Origin: Pythium myriotylum
Lineage: Eukaryota; Oomycota; Peronosporomycetes; Pythiales; Pythiaceae
Reading direction: 5' to 3'
NCBI GenBank assembly: GCA_023091665.1
Contig: JALJCQ010000006.1
Coordinates: forward strand, 620,001-684,000
Length of the DNA stretch: 64,000 nucleotides
Each line of letters starts with the position of its first letter. The first letter of the stretch is position 1. The notes under the pieces were generated by a model. That model was not told where the DNA came from and made no database searches. It saw nothing but the letters and a program-made list of their open reading frames with translations. This document shows, piece by piece, positions 1-12,084 of the stretch. Made by a program: the position numbers and the translations under genes.

Positions 1-749
1 CAGGAGACGGCGTCGATTTTCTCGAGTGGCGCATTTGCGTCGCATCACTCGGAACGTCTCAAGAATTTCCGGTCTGTCGTGGTTCGGGATCGCAAGCCCG
101 AGTTTGATAACTTGGAGGTCGTGTTCGAGATTGCATGGGTGCTTCCCTTCTCCGTCGAAAATGTGGCCGATGCCTTGTGGATCCAGACGACACGCATAGC
201 AACCGGAAACAACCATGTGCGATGGACGGTAAAGATTTGCAAGTTATCTTGCGATTTTTTATCGCTCATTACGATGTGGTTTTTTGTGTCTAGGATTTAC
301 TTCAGGATTCGGCATCGCGAGTATCGCAGTTCGTGTCAACATCCGTCGATCCTACTGACCGATCCGTCAAGTGTGGGCAACTTGCGGCCCGCCGAGAAAC
401 GCTGGGAGATGAAAGAGTCCTCTTCGTCTCAAATCTTCAGGTCCATGCTCAGGATACCGACAGAGCCATTGGGAGTTACAGCAACGATGTGTGGATTCGA
501 GTCGAAGCGATCCAATGCTCTGATGCCAACGAACTCAGCCAAGTCTTATGGTGCCGTCGTATTCGCATGTCGCCTCCAGAGCTCATGTGCAAGTCACGAG
601 CAAAACGATCTCAATGGATCCACTCAATCATAACAGGGACAATGCGGAAACGGGAGGAGAGCATCCTGAATTTCAATATTCAGGCCGTCGAGAATCGGTT
701 ATTCGACACTCGCAAGCGCACAGCGGCGTCGATCCTACTCGTGCACTAA
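1..749 (+). CDS. bZIP-like/START-like family protein A1 (5' end outside window)
   Basis: The window cuts into this gene, so only the START-like half is present. I read exons 1-228 and 294-749 with a 65-bp GT-AG intron (229-293, phase 0), giving 227 visible residues. The family signature ('WVLPFSVENVADALW') lies in the first exon. After the intron come the 'LWCRRIRM' strand and the C-terminal 'NIQAVENRL' helix. The intron position matches the one in the next four genes. The stop codon overlaps that of the convergent neighbour by 4 bp. The coiled-coil half must lie upstream. Molecular function is not known; a START-like ligand-binding fold is inferred from the pattern. Confidence 0.8.
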
Positions 750-1983
750 GTGTTCGCATCTAAAACGATTCTAGGCATAGCGTTTTCCCGACGTGAGTTT
801 GCGAGAGTGAGCAACCAGTTTTCCACGCGTTGAATATTCCGATCGACGCTGTTCTCGACCTTTCGACGCATTTTCCCGCTTGAGATGATTGCATGCTTCC
901 AACGCGCCAGCTCGCTTGATGTTAGATCACTCGTCTCTGGTGGGTCCATCTTCACGCGGCGATACCATTTCACACGACTGAGGTGGGGAGTCACTGGCTC
1001 GACTAGAATCCACTCGTCGCTGTCCAGAATCCCCCCGCATAACCCTTCAACGAAGAAATGGGCGACATAGTTGGATATCAACAATGCAGATCCATCACGC
1101 TCACTTGTTGGAAGGCGGCGAGTGGCGACTTGTCCTTCGGTGAGAGGCGTCGTATCGTCATGGTCTGGCGCAGAGATGAAGAGCGAGACAAGATCCGTAT
1201 TAGTTTCGTAGATATGCTACCATATACAACAGAACGATCAGCATGCGGCGTCCATCCGAACAAGCACAGAGAGGTCCTCACCATGAACTGGATGGTCTTG
1301 TCGTTGTTGGCCATGCGCGAGGTCTCGACCCACAGCGCGCTGGCCACGTCGTCAACCGAAAATGGCAGGCTCCAGCAGATTTCATACTCGAGCTCAACGC
1401 CATCTCGGCGAGGGTCCAACTCACGGAACTGCACCTTACGCATGGTGCGCCCACTGGTAAAACCTTGGGTTGCAAACACTTCTTCCGTTCGCGCTTCGAG
1501 CTCATTCAGCCGTAAGAGATGTTGCTGTGGGTCTTGCTCCGGGCCTCTGAAGTTTGTAAACGATACCTGCGGTCGAGACACTCTGGCGATTTCTTCCGAA
1601 CGCTTGAGAAGCCTGCCGACTTTTGACAGCTCGCGCTCGTGCGTGAGCAATAGCGTTCGCAGCCTGTCGTTCTCGTTCTCCGCCTTCTCCCTCTCGGATT
1701 CCTGGCGAGACGCGATGCACGACCACTCGTTTATCAACGGATCCGCACTCTTCCGGCCGCGGACGACAGCTTGAATGGCCTTCTCTAGCTCTGTGATCTC
1801 TGCGCGCAGACTCTCGAGCTCTCGCTTGCGTCGCGAGGGATACGGCGCCGACCTCCTTGCTGCTCGTTGTCGACATGTCGCCGTCGACTCGTTGGGCTCG
1901 AACAGCGAGGCCATGTCGCCTCCCCAGCCTTCGCACTGCGCTAGCGCCTCTCGCAGTGCCTCTGTCTCTCCGGGCGACGCCAT
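746..1983 (-). CDS. bZIP-like/START-like family protein A2
   Basis: Exons 1983-1282 and 1216-746 (65-bp intron) give 390 residues. The N-terminus ('LREALAQCEGWGGDMASLFE') is the family's leading helix. It is followed by a basic stretch with 'RRKRELESLR' (about residues 52-61), a zipper-like coil, and the second coil with the 'W.CIASRQESEREKAENENDRL' pattern. The START-like half begins near residue 140. The first exon stays open past the donor, so the true exon 2 is recognised only by frame and by similarity to the neighbours ('TDLVSLFIS', 'EGQVATRRL'). The start is the ATG preceding the conserved helix. It is divergent from the next gene, with 162 bp between start codons. Confidence 0.82.
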
Positions 1984-2145
1984 CTCGTTTCAGGAAATGT
2001 CGACGGACGCGTTCGTCCGCCTTGGATGCATCCCAGAGACGCTCATTCCGTGATGATGGTGCTCTCTGATAATCCAGGTCGAGTGTTTGTCGGCTGTACC
2101 ATCAGTCTTGGACGGTCTCACGTAATCCATTGGGCATCTGACGTC
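1984..2145. promoter_or_regulatory. Shared intergenic region between divergent genes A2 and A3
   Basis: Only 162 bp separate the two start codons of genes read in opposite directions. Any promoter elements for both must lie here or inside the coding sequences. I see no clear core-promoter motif, so this is called on position alone. Confidence 0.4.
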
Positions 2146-3368
2146 ATGATGGACAAGAAGCTCAACGAGACAACCGACGCGACGCTGGAAGACTGGGCAC
2201 ACGAGCTCCCGGAACTCTTCGCGCTCGAGGAGGAAGATTCGGTCGCTACGAAAGAGCTTCGCACGCCAAGACCTCCGTGCGCTCGTCAGCAGAGACTCGA
2301 ACTAGAGGCCACGATCCGCGAGCTCACGCAGCAGATCGAGGCCAAGAAAAGAAGAAGACGCAATGCCAGCCAGCGTGGCGCTTCGGTGGAGGCGGCAGCG
2401 CTGCAAACGGAATGCCGATCGATCGTCAAGAGACAGAAGAGCGAGAGCCTCAGGGCTCACGTCGAGAACGTGAAACTGCGGAAGCTGGTGGAGGCGCAGC
2501 GAGAGAGCGCGAACAAGATGGAGAAGCTAGTTAGCCGAGCCTTGCAGGTGGGGAGAGTTCTTCCACTGGAGCCAGTTGTGTCGTTCGATTTATACCAAGG
2601 GCCGATGATCGCTCCCTTGAACCATGTTGCAGATCTGGCTGAATTATTCGACGGAGCTGCTCAAGTTTTCGCGGCGGATGCGCATCAAGATCGCCGCAAC
2701 GAGAGCTACCGGACTGTCAAGGTGCACAAGTGGGATCCAGACTCATTTGAAGGCATCGACGTCATCCTGGAAATGGGCTGGGCACTTCCCTTCAATATCG
2801 ACGACGTTACCGCCGCATTGTGGACGCACGCGACGCGTATGGTAAGCGCCACCAACTCGATCCATCGCAAGGTATGGGGAGCAAATAATTGGTGCGATCC
2901 AAACATGTTGATGATCTCACGCATTGGTTGTAGGATATCCATATTAAACCGGGCGAGTTGGTCTCGCGGTTTATCTCGGTCCCGCGGTCTTGGACCGCGA
3001 TGCCACTGAGCCACGGGCAGATCGCGACAAAAGTCGCACCTACCCAACTTTGCGACAGTTCTCGGCTCATCGTCTCGCGAGTCTACGCACACAACATTGG
3101 TGGCGTCAAGTGGCTCCGCTTCCTACGCGTGAGCAACTGGATCCGCATTGAACGTGCACATACAGGCGCGGGCCGTCCACTGAGCCGCATCAAATGGACT
3201 CGTCGAGCGCACGTTCGGCCCCTAAACTATGAGACAATGAGTCGCTCCGAGTGGATCAAGTGGGTCCGCAACTCCGTTAAGGGGCCTCTTCATTTCAACG
3301 TCGAGCAAAATCTCGACCATAGCGTGCAGAGCATTGAGAACTCGCTGGTTTTGCTGCGCCTTCAATGA
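2146..3368 (+). CDS. bZIP-like/START-like family protein A3
   Basis: Exons 2146-2871 and 2934-3368 (62-bp intron) give 386 residues. The frame is open further upstream (to 2026), but I chose the ATG at 2146 because the family's 'TLEDWAHELPELFALEE' helix follows within 15 residues. A coil runs from about residue 47 to 70 with a run of five basic residues ('KKRRRRN'). The second coil is at 85-130, where the usual Trp is absent but 'ECRSIVKRQKSES' is kept. The START-like half holds 'GWALPFNIDDVTAALW' and, after the intron, 'LVSRFISVP' and 'GVKWLRFLRVSNWIRIE'. Its 3' end faces A4 across 370 bp. Confidence 0.85.
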
Positions 3369-3738
3369 GATACAGTTTACAATGAGATCGACAGTTTTCA
3401 ATGTGGTCGTCGTCGTAATATAGTAGCACGACGCCTGCCGCTCATCGTGACCTTTCATCAACTTCATCGAATGATGTAAACTCTGCTTGGAACTTTTGCC
3501 TTCACTCTAATCAATCCCATCGAGTGCTCACAACGTTGTTGTGCAACAGGAGACATGGACTCTGTGACGAGAGAGTGAAATCCAGTCTTGCTTCCCCGGT
3601 ATTAGTAGAACAACTTTGAATTTATTTACCGTGGGTTTCACCCTACATGGAATCCTCTGTTCATTTATTCGCACAGTGCAGCCGCAACGAACCAAAAAAG
3701 TTGGTCACTCTCGACATGGACCACGTTACAGATTACAA

Positions 3739-4999
3739 TTACTTGGCGATACCTTTTGCCTCAGTCGGATGCTCTTCAATTTGAAGCCCCATCAGCGCGT
3801 TCTCGATGCTCTGCATATTGTGGTCAATGTTTCGCTGGGTGCCCCCATACCACCGACCTTTCACGGTGTTCCGAACCCATTTCACTCTCTCGAAACGACT
3901 CATCTGGTCAAATTGCAGTGGCTTCAAGCGAACTCGTCGAGTGAATTTGATGCGGCTCAGTGGTGATGCCGAACCTGGACCGTCAGCACGCTCAACGCGG
4001 AACCAGTTGCTGGACCGAAGGTGGCCAAGCCACTTATCACCGCCGACGCTCTGCGAATGCATTGAGGAGACAAAGAGTCGGAAGTCGTCGTTGGCCTCTG
4101 AAAGTACGATCTTAGACGCGTTTTGACCATGGTTGATGGGCATTCCGTTCGCTGCCTTTGGAACCGAAATGAACCGCGACACTGACAGAGTCGGCTCAAC
4201 GAGGATGTCCTATCAGGCAGAGATGCGATGAGACTACTTCAGTGACTGCACGTGCAACGATCAGGGGCCGTACCATGATATGGACCTCGCTGTTGGCGTT
4301 CACCATGCGTGTCGTATGCGCCCACAGCGTATCGGCCACGGCGTCGAGAGGGAACGGGAGCGCCCAGCCCACCTCCATGACGACTTCAAAGCCGTTCGAA
4401 AAGTCCGAATCCACTTCTTCGATGCGGATGTCTCGGTAGCTCTCGATGTGGCGGTTTTGGAACGTCTTCGCCTTGAAGACTGTCTCGGCAGACTCGACGA
4501 GGTCGTTCAGTTCCTGGAGATGCTCCTGCGGATCAATGGATGGACCTTGATACTGATCGAACGCCACATCCGGCGTCGACGGAAAGGCGTTCGCGAGCGC
4601 CGTCGCGCGTCGGATGAGTCTCTCGATCCTCACGGCGCGACTCCAGTGCGACTCGACCTCTCCGCGGAGCCGCTCGTTCTCGGCTTGGGCTCGCTCGCTC
4701 TCTTTCCGCTGGCGCGCAATGATCGAGCGGCACTCGATCTGCAGCGCCTTGTACTCCGTGGCCACTTTGTCCTCCAGCAGCGGGCGTCTCGCCTTTGCTT
4801 CGTAGATGCGACGCGTCAACTCGCGGATCGTGGCCTCCAATTCCACTTTCTCGCGTCGCGCGTACGGCGCCGCGGACGCGCGCGGCTGCTTGCGCTCCAC
4901 TTTGGGCGCGTCGCTCTCGAGCGCGAAGAGCTGCGCAAAGTCGTGTTCCCAGTCGCCGAGCGTCGCGAGCGCCACGCGCAGCGTCGTCGTCTCGGTCAT
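3739..4999 (-). CDS. bZIP-like/START-like family protein A4
   Basis: Exons 4999-4274 and 4209-3739 (64-bp intron, phase 0) give 398 residues. The upstream frame is open to 5050, but the ATG at 4999 puts 'TTLRVALATLGDWEHDF' at the very N-terminus, as in A5. The basic segment contains 'RREKVELEATIRELTRRI'. The second coil reads 'ECRSIIARQRKESERAQAEN'. The START-like half has 'VGWALPFPLDAVADTLW', then 'VSRFISVPKAANGMPINHG' after the intron. It shares more of its length with A3 and A5 than with any other block, so these are local duplicates in alternating orientation. Confidence 0.86.
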
Positions 5000-6054
5000 G
5001 ATGAGGCTCGCGGGGCGGAATGTCAACTGGATGCAGTGTCCTGCACACACGCACGAGACCGGTTCAGGAGCTCACCTGACCATCATTCGGGCTGATGTAA
5101 TCGGGGGGGAACAGGCCAATTAAAAATTGGCCCTGAACAGTACAGTCCGTCCCACTGTTCCTCATGATGAGTAGCGCGCGTGCCATGTGGTTTTCTTGCG
5201 GCACTGCGCAATTTCCGGTTTCCTACATTACAATGCCAATGTGCTCACTTCGACAAAGTCGGAAGCGCAAAAATTGGGCCAGAAATGTAGCAGAATGGAT
5301 AACACCGCAGTAGTTGGCGACGCTGAAATGCCAACGTGGGAGAGGCTGCCCTTACCAGTGCATGCGCTTAATGATACGCGGAGCAGGTGACATGGCAACC
5401 CAGTGCCCTGTAAAGCAACCGACAGCGCTTCATAAGTTGATCGCTGCACGTGGAGCATCGAAGAACTGGAACGCGCTTGTCGACGCCAGACTCTCCCCGT
5501 AGTACTTGGGGTCTTGCAGCTGAGTCATGGGGCGGGTCCTTGGCGTAATGGGTACGCAGATACGGTCCGATGCAGGCTTCTGCAGCGACCACCTCGTCGT
5601 GGCTCGGGCCCTCGTTACTCGAAAACACCACCGCGTCGATGTGCCGTGTTGCGCTTTGTTGGATGCGGCGGTCGCGGTCGCAATTATTGATATTGTCGAC
5701 ACTATGATGCACTCGAACGACCACGTTCTGCTGCTCGACTGGGTTGCATCGGCGCACGCCGAAGAGCTCCCAAAACGCGATTTTCGATCCATGAAGACGG
5801 CATTTTCGTAGCAGTCGTGCCATATGGCCTTCTTGCGACTGGATGAGCTGCAAGTAAAGAGCCCGCAATATTATTGTTAACAATAGCATCTATTGCGTCA
5901 TCCCAATGCACTTGATTGCACTTGGGTACATCGGTCGCGTCCCGAGTGATGGTCGCATAATCACAATGTGCCCTCCAATGCAATGCAATACATGTCGCAC
6001 CCACCAGAGGACAGCCCGAGACGAGAGACAGACAGACAGAGACAGAAGACGACC
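5000..6054. other. Intergenic region between divergent A4 and A5
   Basis: Just over 1 kb between two divergent family genes. Minus-strand open frames of 120-173 codons at 5368-5889 lack any family signature and overlap one another, so I do not call them genes. A small palindrome sits at 5112-5134. The last 60 bp before A5 contain a short GACA repeat (around 6026-6046). Confidence 0.5.
5112..5134. repeat. Short palindrome with AAA loop
   Basis: Arms of 8 bp (5114-5121, ggccaatt; 5125-5132, aattggcc) are perfectly complementary around an AAA loop, with partial pairing extending outward. It resembles the stem-loops near 63692. No function is assigned. Confidence 0.6.
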
Positions 6055-7299
6055 ATGGAGCGCGAGCCGGCGGCGTCGCTGCGCGTGGCGCTGGCCTCGC
6101 TGGGCGACTGGGAAGACGACTTCGCGCGGCTCTTCGCGCTCGAGAGCGACGCGCCCAAGGAGACGCGCGCGCGCGGCAATCCCTACGAGCGGCGCCGGCG
6201 CCTCGAGACCAAGGCGCTCAAGTCGACGATCCGCGAGCTCGAGCGCCGCCTCGAGCAAGAGCACGCGCGCGGCGGCTCGCGCGACGACGAACGCGCCAGC
6301 GAGCAGCTGCGAGAGACGCTCGCGCTGCGCGCCGAGTGCCGCGCGATCGCCGCGCGCCAGGCCGACGCGAGCGTCGCGGCCAAAGTCGAGAACGGCAAAC
6401 TGCGCAAAGCGGTTGAAATGCACCGCAAAGACTTGCGCCGCATGGAGAAGCTCGTGAACCGAGCCGCGCAGCTCGGCGACGCGCTGCCCAAGGAGCTCGA
6501 TGCGACGTTTGACCAGTTTAAAGGCCCCAAGAAAGACCCCCAGGAGCACATGGCCGAGCTGGATGAGGCCCTGAACATGGCGGAGGAAGTGTTTGGAACG
6601 CCCGAGTTCTTGAAGAGAGACCGCGAGACGTACCGCGAGGTGCGACTCTATGACTGCACGCCCGACGCGACCGAAGGTATCGGCCTCGAGCTCGAGATGG
6701 GCTGGGTGCTGCCGTTCGGTGTGGACGACGTCACGAACGCGCTCTGGGAACAAGCTGCGCGGCTCACGACCAACAGCAACTTGATGCAGTTCTTGGTACG
6801 CTCGTCGATACGCTGATTCCAACAATGCAGCTTCCACTAACTGGCTTTCTTGAACGATTAGGATCTCCACGACGAGCCGGACACTTTGGTGACTCGGTTC
6901 ATCTCGATGCCGCTCTCGCCGCACGGCATGCCGCTCAGCCACGGCCAAGTGGCGACGCGCCGACTGCCGGCGGACGAAAGAGACGGCTCTCGACTGATCG
7001 TTTCAACGGTCTATGTGCACAATTTTGACGGTCCATACAAGGTGGGTAATATGCGCGGCAGGGAGTGGCTTCGCGTCGAGCGAGTGGCCCAGTCGGACTC
7101 GGTGAAGACACCACTAAGCCGAATCAAGTGGTGCCGTCGAGCGAGGATTCGGCCGGTCGAGTACAGCGAGATGCAGCGACCGCAACGAATCAAGTGGATC
7201 CACAGCGCGGTCACGGGTCCGATGCGCGATGTCGTCGAGCAGAATCTCGACCGGAGCGTCCAGAATATCGAGAACATGCTGCTCTCCATGAAACTGTGA
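6055..7299 (+). CDS. bZIP-like/START-like family protein A5
   Basis: Exons 6055-6795 and 6862-7299 (66-bp intron) give 392 residues. The start ATG is followed directly by 'SLRVALASLGDWEDDFARLFALESD', nearly the same as A4. The basic segment 'YERRRRLETKALKSTIRELERRL' covers about residues 44-66. The second coil is at about 80-140. The START-like half carries 'MGWVLPFGVDDVTNALW', and after the intron 'LVTRFISMP', 'GQVATRRLP' and 'PLSRIKWCRRARIRPVEY'. Codon use is extremely GC-rich at third positions in exon 1, stronger than in block C. Confidence 0.87.
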
Positions 7300-7407
7300 T
7301 GATATATGTGATTGAGGGTTCCATTATGATGTGGGAGCGGTGTATCCTAGAAGCTGAAATTGACGAGAGAACGAAGTGCAAACCTAGAAATAAAGAGCTG
7401 AAAACGC

Positions 7408-8844
7408 CTATCGACTATACGAACCCAGTGGAGCACAGGGTGTGGACCTCATCAGCAGCATCTCGAGGAGATCTTGTTTCCAGTCCAGCTCAGACTCGAC
7501 GTTGTACATGAAGAAGTTGGTGAGTGCTCCAACGCGACGACGCCGCGTCGGGGTGTCCGATGCGACTAGCTGCACCTGGATCCGCTGGCTCATTTGCACG
7601 ACAGACATTCGTCCGACAATGGAGCTAGTGTTAGCGCCTCCAACGACCTGGTCCACCCAGGCCACACGCATGATGGTCTGGTTTTGAAGTCGCACGCCTT
7701 CCATTGACATTGGCTTGAAGCCCACGGGGTCTGCGCACATGTCCATGATGATGATACCCGGTAGGTTGCCTTCCGCGTGTCGTCGGCGCGCGACAAAGCG
7801 CCCGTAGAACTTGCCCATGAACTTGGTCGCGGTGGCGTTCGACTCGTACTTGGTCACCAGGAGCTCCGATCCATCGTCGATAAGCGGACACTACAGAATA
7901 CCACCGATCCATGGGTTAGTCGAGGATCATCTCGCTGCAACAGACAGTTCAAGACGTACACCGCCCGCCACGACCACGCCGCACTCTTGGTTTGGACCGC
8001 CCGGAACTCGACTCTTGCGCATGAGGTGGGTCCAGAACGTGCTCATGACTTGGTCCACCGGGAACGGCACGACCCACGAGTTGTCCACGTTGATGGTCGA
8101 CTCGCCGTTGGCGTGCTCGAGCACTTTGACGTCGCGGAACACGGGCGGGCCGCCCGTGAACGGCGCGCTCAAGAACGTCGTCGCGCTCTCTTCCAAGAGC
8201 TCGCCCACGCGTCGCACTTGCTCTTCCTCCGAGATCTCGCTGGTGGCGTCTCGCGGCAGCTTGACGCGCTTGAACGCGTGCGCGTCGGCCTCGCTGGGCT
8301 CGTTCTCGGCGCGGTTGTACGCGCGCAGCAGCAGCCGCATGAGGTCCTTGGCGATCTTGAGCTGCTCCTCGACCTGCACGCGGAGCCGCAGGTTCTCTCG
8401 CTCGGAGCGCTGTCGGTGCTCGAGCTGGCGCGACGCGATCTGCTGCCAGATCCACGTGGCGTCGAGCTCCTTGGCCCACTGCTCGTGCATCACGTCTTTG
8501 CTTTCGGTCTTGACCGTGTCGCTGCCGTCGCGGAGCGCGCCCAGCGTGCCTTCGAGCTCGCGCACTTTGCGGCGCAGGAACACGAGCTCCTCGCGGCGGC
8601 CCATCTGCGCCTGCGCGGCGCTCTCGCACTCGTCGCTGCGCGCCTTGCGGCGCCGCGAGACCGGGCGATCCGAGTCCGAGGGCGTCGTGTCGTCGCTGTC
8701 GGTGTTGGAGGCCGTCGAGGTCGAGTGCGCGTCGTCCTCGAGCGCGCGGGGCGTGTCGCGCGCCGCCAGCTCGAGCTCCCACTCGTCGATCAGCGCCAGC
8801 GCCGCCGCGAACGTCTCGTGGTCGTCGTGGAGCTCGAGCGCCAT
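7408..8844 (-). CDS. bZIP-like/START-like family protein B1
   Basis: Exons 8844-7960 and 7890-7408 (69-bp intron starting GTACGT) give 455 residues. N-terminal helix 'TFAAALALIDEWELEL' (11-26) leads into an acidic/Ser/Thr linker (36-60), a basic cluster 'SRRRKARS', then the zipper 'RREELVFLRRKVRELEGTL' (83-101). The second coil carries 'WIWQQIASRQLEHRQ' (about 131-145). The START-like half has 'PFTGGPPVFRDVKV' and, in exon 2, 'FKPMSMEGVRL' and 'TPTRRRRVGALTNFF', both hallmarks of block B. It is convergent with A5, with 108 bp between stop codons. Confidence 0.86.
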
Positions 8845-9006
8845 GGTGAATTGATTGCTCTCTTGAGAGGAATCACGGCCCAGAATGGGCGTAATACCTC
8901 TGGTATATGGAGCGATGTATCACGTAATGAGAGTCGGGTACCAGATAGTAGAGGTAATATATCGTATAGAACGGGTAAAAGGATGTTTAGGATGGAATGT
9001 GGAATT

Positions 9007-10461
9007 TTAGGAGAGGGATTGGAGTGAGAGATTGGAGTTGGCAAGCGTCTGCGCGGGGTCGGGATGCGGCGGCAGCGAGGACTGGAGAAGCAGGCTCTCG
9101 AGCACTTGCTGCCTCCACTCGAACTCGACCTCAGCAAAGTGCATGAGGTAGTCGGTCAGCGCGCCGACGCGGCGTCGTCGCGTCGGGGTCTCGGCGGTCG
9201 TAAACATGATTTGGACACGTTGGTTGATTTGAATCAACGACATGGTCGCCGAGGACGACGCAGCACTGGTCGCCTGTTGCGCGTCGATCACTCGCATGGC
9301 TGCTTCATTACGCATATAGATGCCGTCCATGGACATGGGTTTGAACTCGACCGGGTTCGCTCGCTTATCCCACATCACAAAGGCTGGTCCATTGTGCTGC
9401 GAACGGACCCGCCGTGCCACGAAGCAGCCGCGCAGCTTTCCGATGAGGTGCCTCGAGGAACCCGCTGACTCGTAATCCGTGACGAGTAGATCGCAGTCGT
9501 GATCAGGCTTCTCAATCTAGCATCAGCAGCACGAGGTGGGTCACCAGGCCATGCCAACTCGGATAGTCTTTCGACGCACCTCGTTTACTCTGCACTCAGT
9601 ATACTGGGTCTTTCGCACAATGTAGAGCCACAGCACGTTGGTGATCTCTGTCACGCCGAACGGAAGCACCCACGAACTCTGTACGCAAATCGAGACCTCG
9701 CCGTTCTCATGCTCCAGCATTTGCGTCTCACGAAAGACCGGAGGTCCGCCGGTGAACGGTGCGGCTGAGAAAACTTCCCCGCTCTGTCGATACAGCTCGT
9801 CCACACGACGCACTTGATCCTCCGTTGACACCTCTGGCATCTTGAACTTTACCCGCTTTGCCTTTTGGTTCTCCGAGCCGGTCGCTGCCTTCCTTGCCTC
9901 GCCGTAAGCTCGAAACAGGATGTTCATGAGCTCCTTGGCGGTTCGGACCTGCTCTTGGACTTGGACGCGCAGCTGCAAGTTCTCTCGCTCCGAGTTGCGG
10001 CGGTGCTCCAACTGCCGCGAGGCAATCTGCTGCCAGACCCGAAGCGGATCAAGCTCCTGGATCTCTTGCCGACCGTTCTGGGTCTCCTCACTTTGCTGGA
10101 GCTCCTTCAGGCTCTCCTCCAACTCTCTCACTCTCCGCCGCAGCAGCACGAGCTCCTCTCGTCGTGACCGGAAACATTGCCCATCATCCTTTAGCTTAGC
10201 TTTCCTCTGCCTTGAGGCTCCGTCTTCTCGCGACTTGTGCTTGGACGGCTTTGTGTCGGGCGACGCCGGCGGTGGTGTGGACGAGCCGACGTCGCAGTCG
10301 ATTGTGGAGCTCGTAGAGCTTGAGTGCTCGCCGCCGTCACCGCGTTCGAAAGCGGAGACGCCGGCGCATCTGCCGCTGGTGATAAACTCGGCGTCCCACT
10401 CGTCGATCAGCGCCAGCGCGGCCTCGAGCGTCGCCGCGTCGTCCTCGACTCGTCCGTCCAT
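9007..10461 (-). CDS. bZIP-like/START-like family protein B2
   Basis: Exons 10461-9580 and 9516-9007 (63-bp intron, phase 0) give 463 residues. It begins with the helix 'ATLEAALALIDEWDAEF', has a long Ser/Thr/Pro linker, and a zipper 'RREELVLLRRRVRELEESLKEL' preceded by Lys/Arg clusters. The second coil has 'VWQQIASRQLEHRRNSEREN'. Block-B hallmarks follow: 'PFTGGPPVFRETQM', 'FKPMSMDGIYM', 'TPTRRRRVGALTDYLM'. The frame remains open for 13 codons beyond the donor and then stops, so splicing is required to reach exon 2. Same strand and order as B1, B3 and B4. Confidence 0.86.
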
Positions 10462-10612
10462 TTGGGTTAGTCGCAGGAGCTACAATAACCTCCGTTATGT
10501 GGTATGCAATAACACAGACGTAATCAGATTTTATGCTTCTGTAAACAGTGTTTTGGATGTAAAATCAATCGCAATAAAAAGTAGTTTACACACTCGATGC
10601 CGCTTTCCGCGG

Positions 10613-12084
10613 TTACGCCTCGGTTGTCTCCGAACGCAGCGCGAGGCTGATATACGTCCAGGAAGACGCGTCGTCGGGCACCGAAGGCCATGTCGACTGG
10701 AGCAAGAGGCTCTCGAGCACTTCCTGCTTCCACTTGAGATCCGTCGCGACTATGTACATCATGAAATCGGTCAAGGCCCCAGCTCGCCGACGTCGCGTTG
10801 GGGTCTCGGCCGCTGCAAACTTGATGTGCACACGCTGGTACATTTGCACGAGACTCATGCGGGTGCCCTCGCTCGGTGGCGGCGTTCCGTTGACCTGGTC
10901 GGCCCACACGATCCGCGTGATGGTCTCGGAGTGGAGCCGCACGCCGTCCATGGACATGGGCTTGAAGTCGCTCGGGTTGGCGAGCATGTCCCACGCAATG
11001 TACGCAGGCAGCTCGCCGTCTTCCGGTTGGAAGCGCTGGACGACGCAGCTGCCCGTGAACTTGCCGATGAACCGCAGCGCAGCGGCTCGGGACTCGTACT
11101 TGGTGATGAGAACGTTCTTGGTGTCGTAATCGTCGATCTGAGGGATAAAACGAGACCGTCAGTTCCTCATTAACCAACCTTGTCCGATTGGAGAGCAAGA
11201 CTTACACCCTCAAAATGCTGAGCTGTCTTCCTCACGAGATATTTCCACGAGGCGTTCGCTGTCTCCGTGACAGAGAACGGAAGCACCCAGGAGCTATCCA
11301 CTTCGATCAAGGACTCGCCGTTCTCGTAGTCGGTCACGCGAACATCTCGCATCACAGGAGGGCCTCCTGTGAACGGGGCTCGCGCGAACACAGTCTCTCG
11401 CTGATCGTAGAGCTTTCGTATGCCGCGTAGTTGGTCCTCAACCGATTCCTCCGGGAGAGAGGTGTCTGGTACTTTAAGGCGCTTGGCGTTGCCTGCACTA
11501 GTGTCCTCTTTCGCGTGTTGCTCATACGCGCGTAGCAAGACGCGCATCAGATGCTTGGCGATCTTGATGCGCTCCTCCACTTCCACGCGCAACTGAAGGT
11601 TCTCGCGCTCGGCGATCTGACGGTGTTCGAGTTGACGCGTGGCAATCTGCTGCCACACAGCCATTGGGTCCAGTCCGCTCGCTTGAGCATTTGGATCCTT
11701 CTGCCCGGTCACACCTTGCTTGAGAGACGCCAGTGTCGCCTCCATCTCGCGAACGCGGCGACGCAAGACAATGAGCTCTTCGCGTCGGCTCAACTGGGTC
11801 TGCTTGTCCCTATCGTCATCGGCTTTGCGACGACGCGATTTCTTGCTCGTCTGCGAGGTCGGAGGCGACGAGGGCGCGGGAGACGACGGAGACGACGAGG
11901 AAGACGTCGAGTAATTAACATCGTCGCTCTCTTCGACAGATCCCGTCGAGCTCGACTGGGTCTCGTCGTCGTCTCTTGCCTTCCGTTCAGCCGTGAGCAG
12001 CTCCGAGAGCCCCGACTCCCACTCCCACTGGTCGATGAGCGCCATGGCGGCCTCAAGCGTGCCGCGGTCGTATTCCAGCTCCAT
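10613..12084 (-). CDS. bZIP-like/START-like family protein B3
   Basis: Exons 12084-11206 and 11137-10613 (68-bp intron, donor GTAAGT) give 467 residues. I start at the ATG at 12084, just before the conserved helix, although the frame is open to 12270. The N-terminal linker is rich in Ser/Pro (around residues 58-80) and precedes 'KKSRRRKADDDRD' and the zipper 'RREELIVLRRRVREMEATL'. The second coil holds 'VWQQIATRQLEHRQIAEREN'. Block hallmarks are 'PFTGGPPVMRDVRV', 'FKPMSMDGVRL' and 'TPTRRRRAGALTDFM'. The START-like core Trp/Leu pattern is changed to 'ANASWKYL', a departure from the usual ALW. Confidence 0.85.

Noticed and set aside
5368..5889. 173-codon minus-strand open frame between A4 and A5
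   Set aside because: It overlaps other frames of similar length, has no ordered domain-like pattern, and lies in a spacer that is likely promoter sequence.
7777..9027. 416-codon open frame on the plus strand, opposite B1
   Set aside because: It is antisense to a well-supported family gene and arises from the strong third-position GC bias; its translation has no signature and is rich in Arg/Leu/Ala/Val runs.
9920..11173. 417-codon plus-strand frame over B2 and B3
   Set aside because: It crosses two minus-strand genes and the spacer between them and has no protein similarity that I can see.
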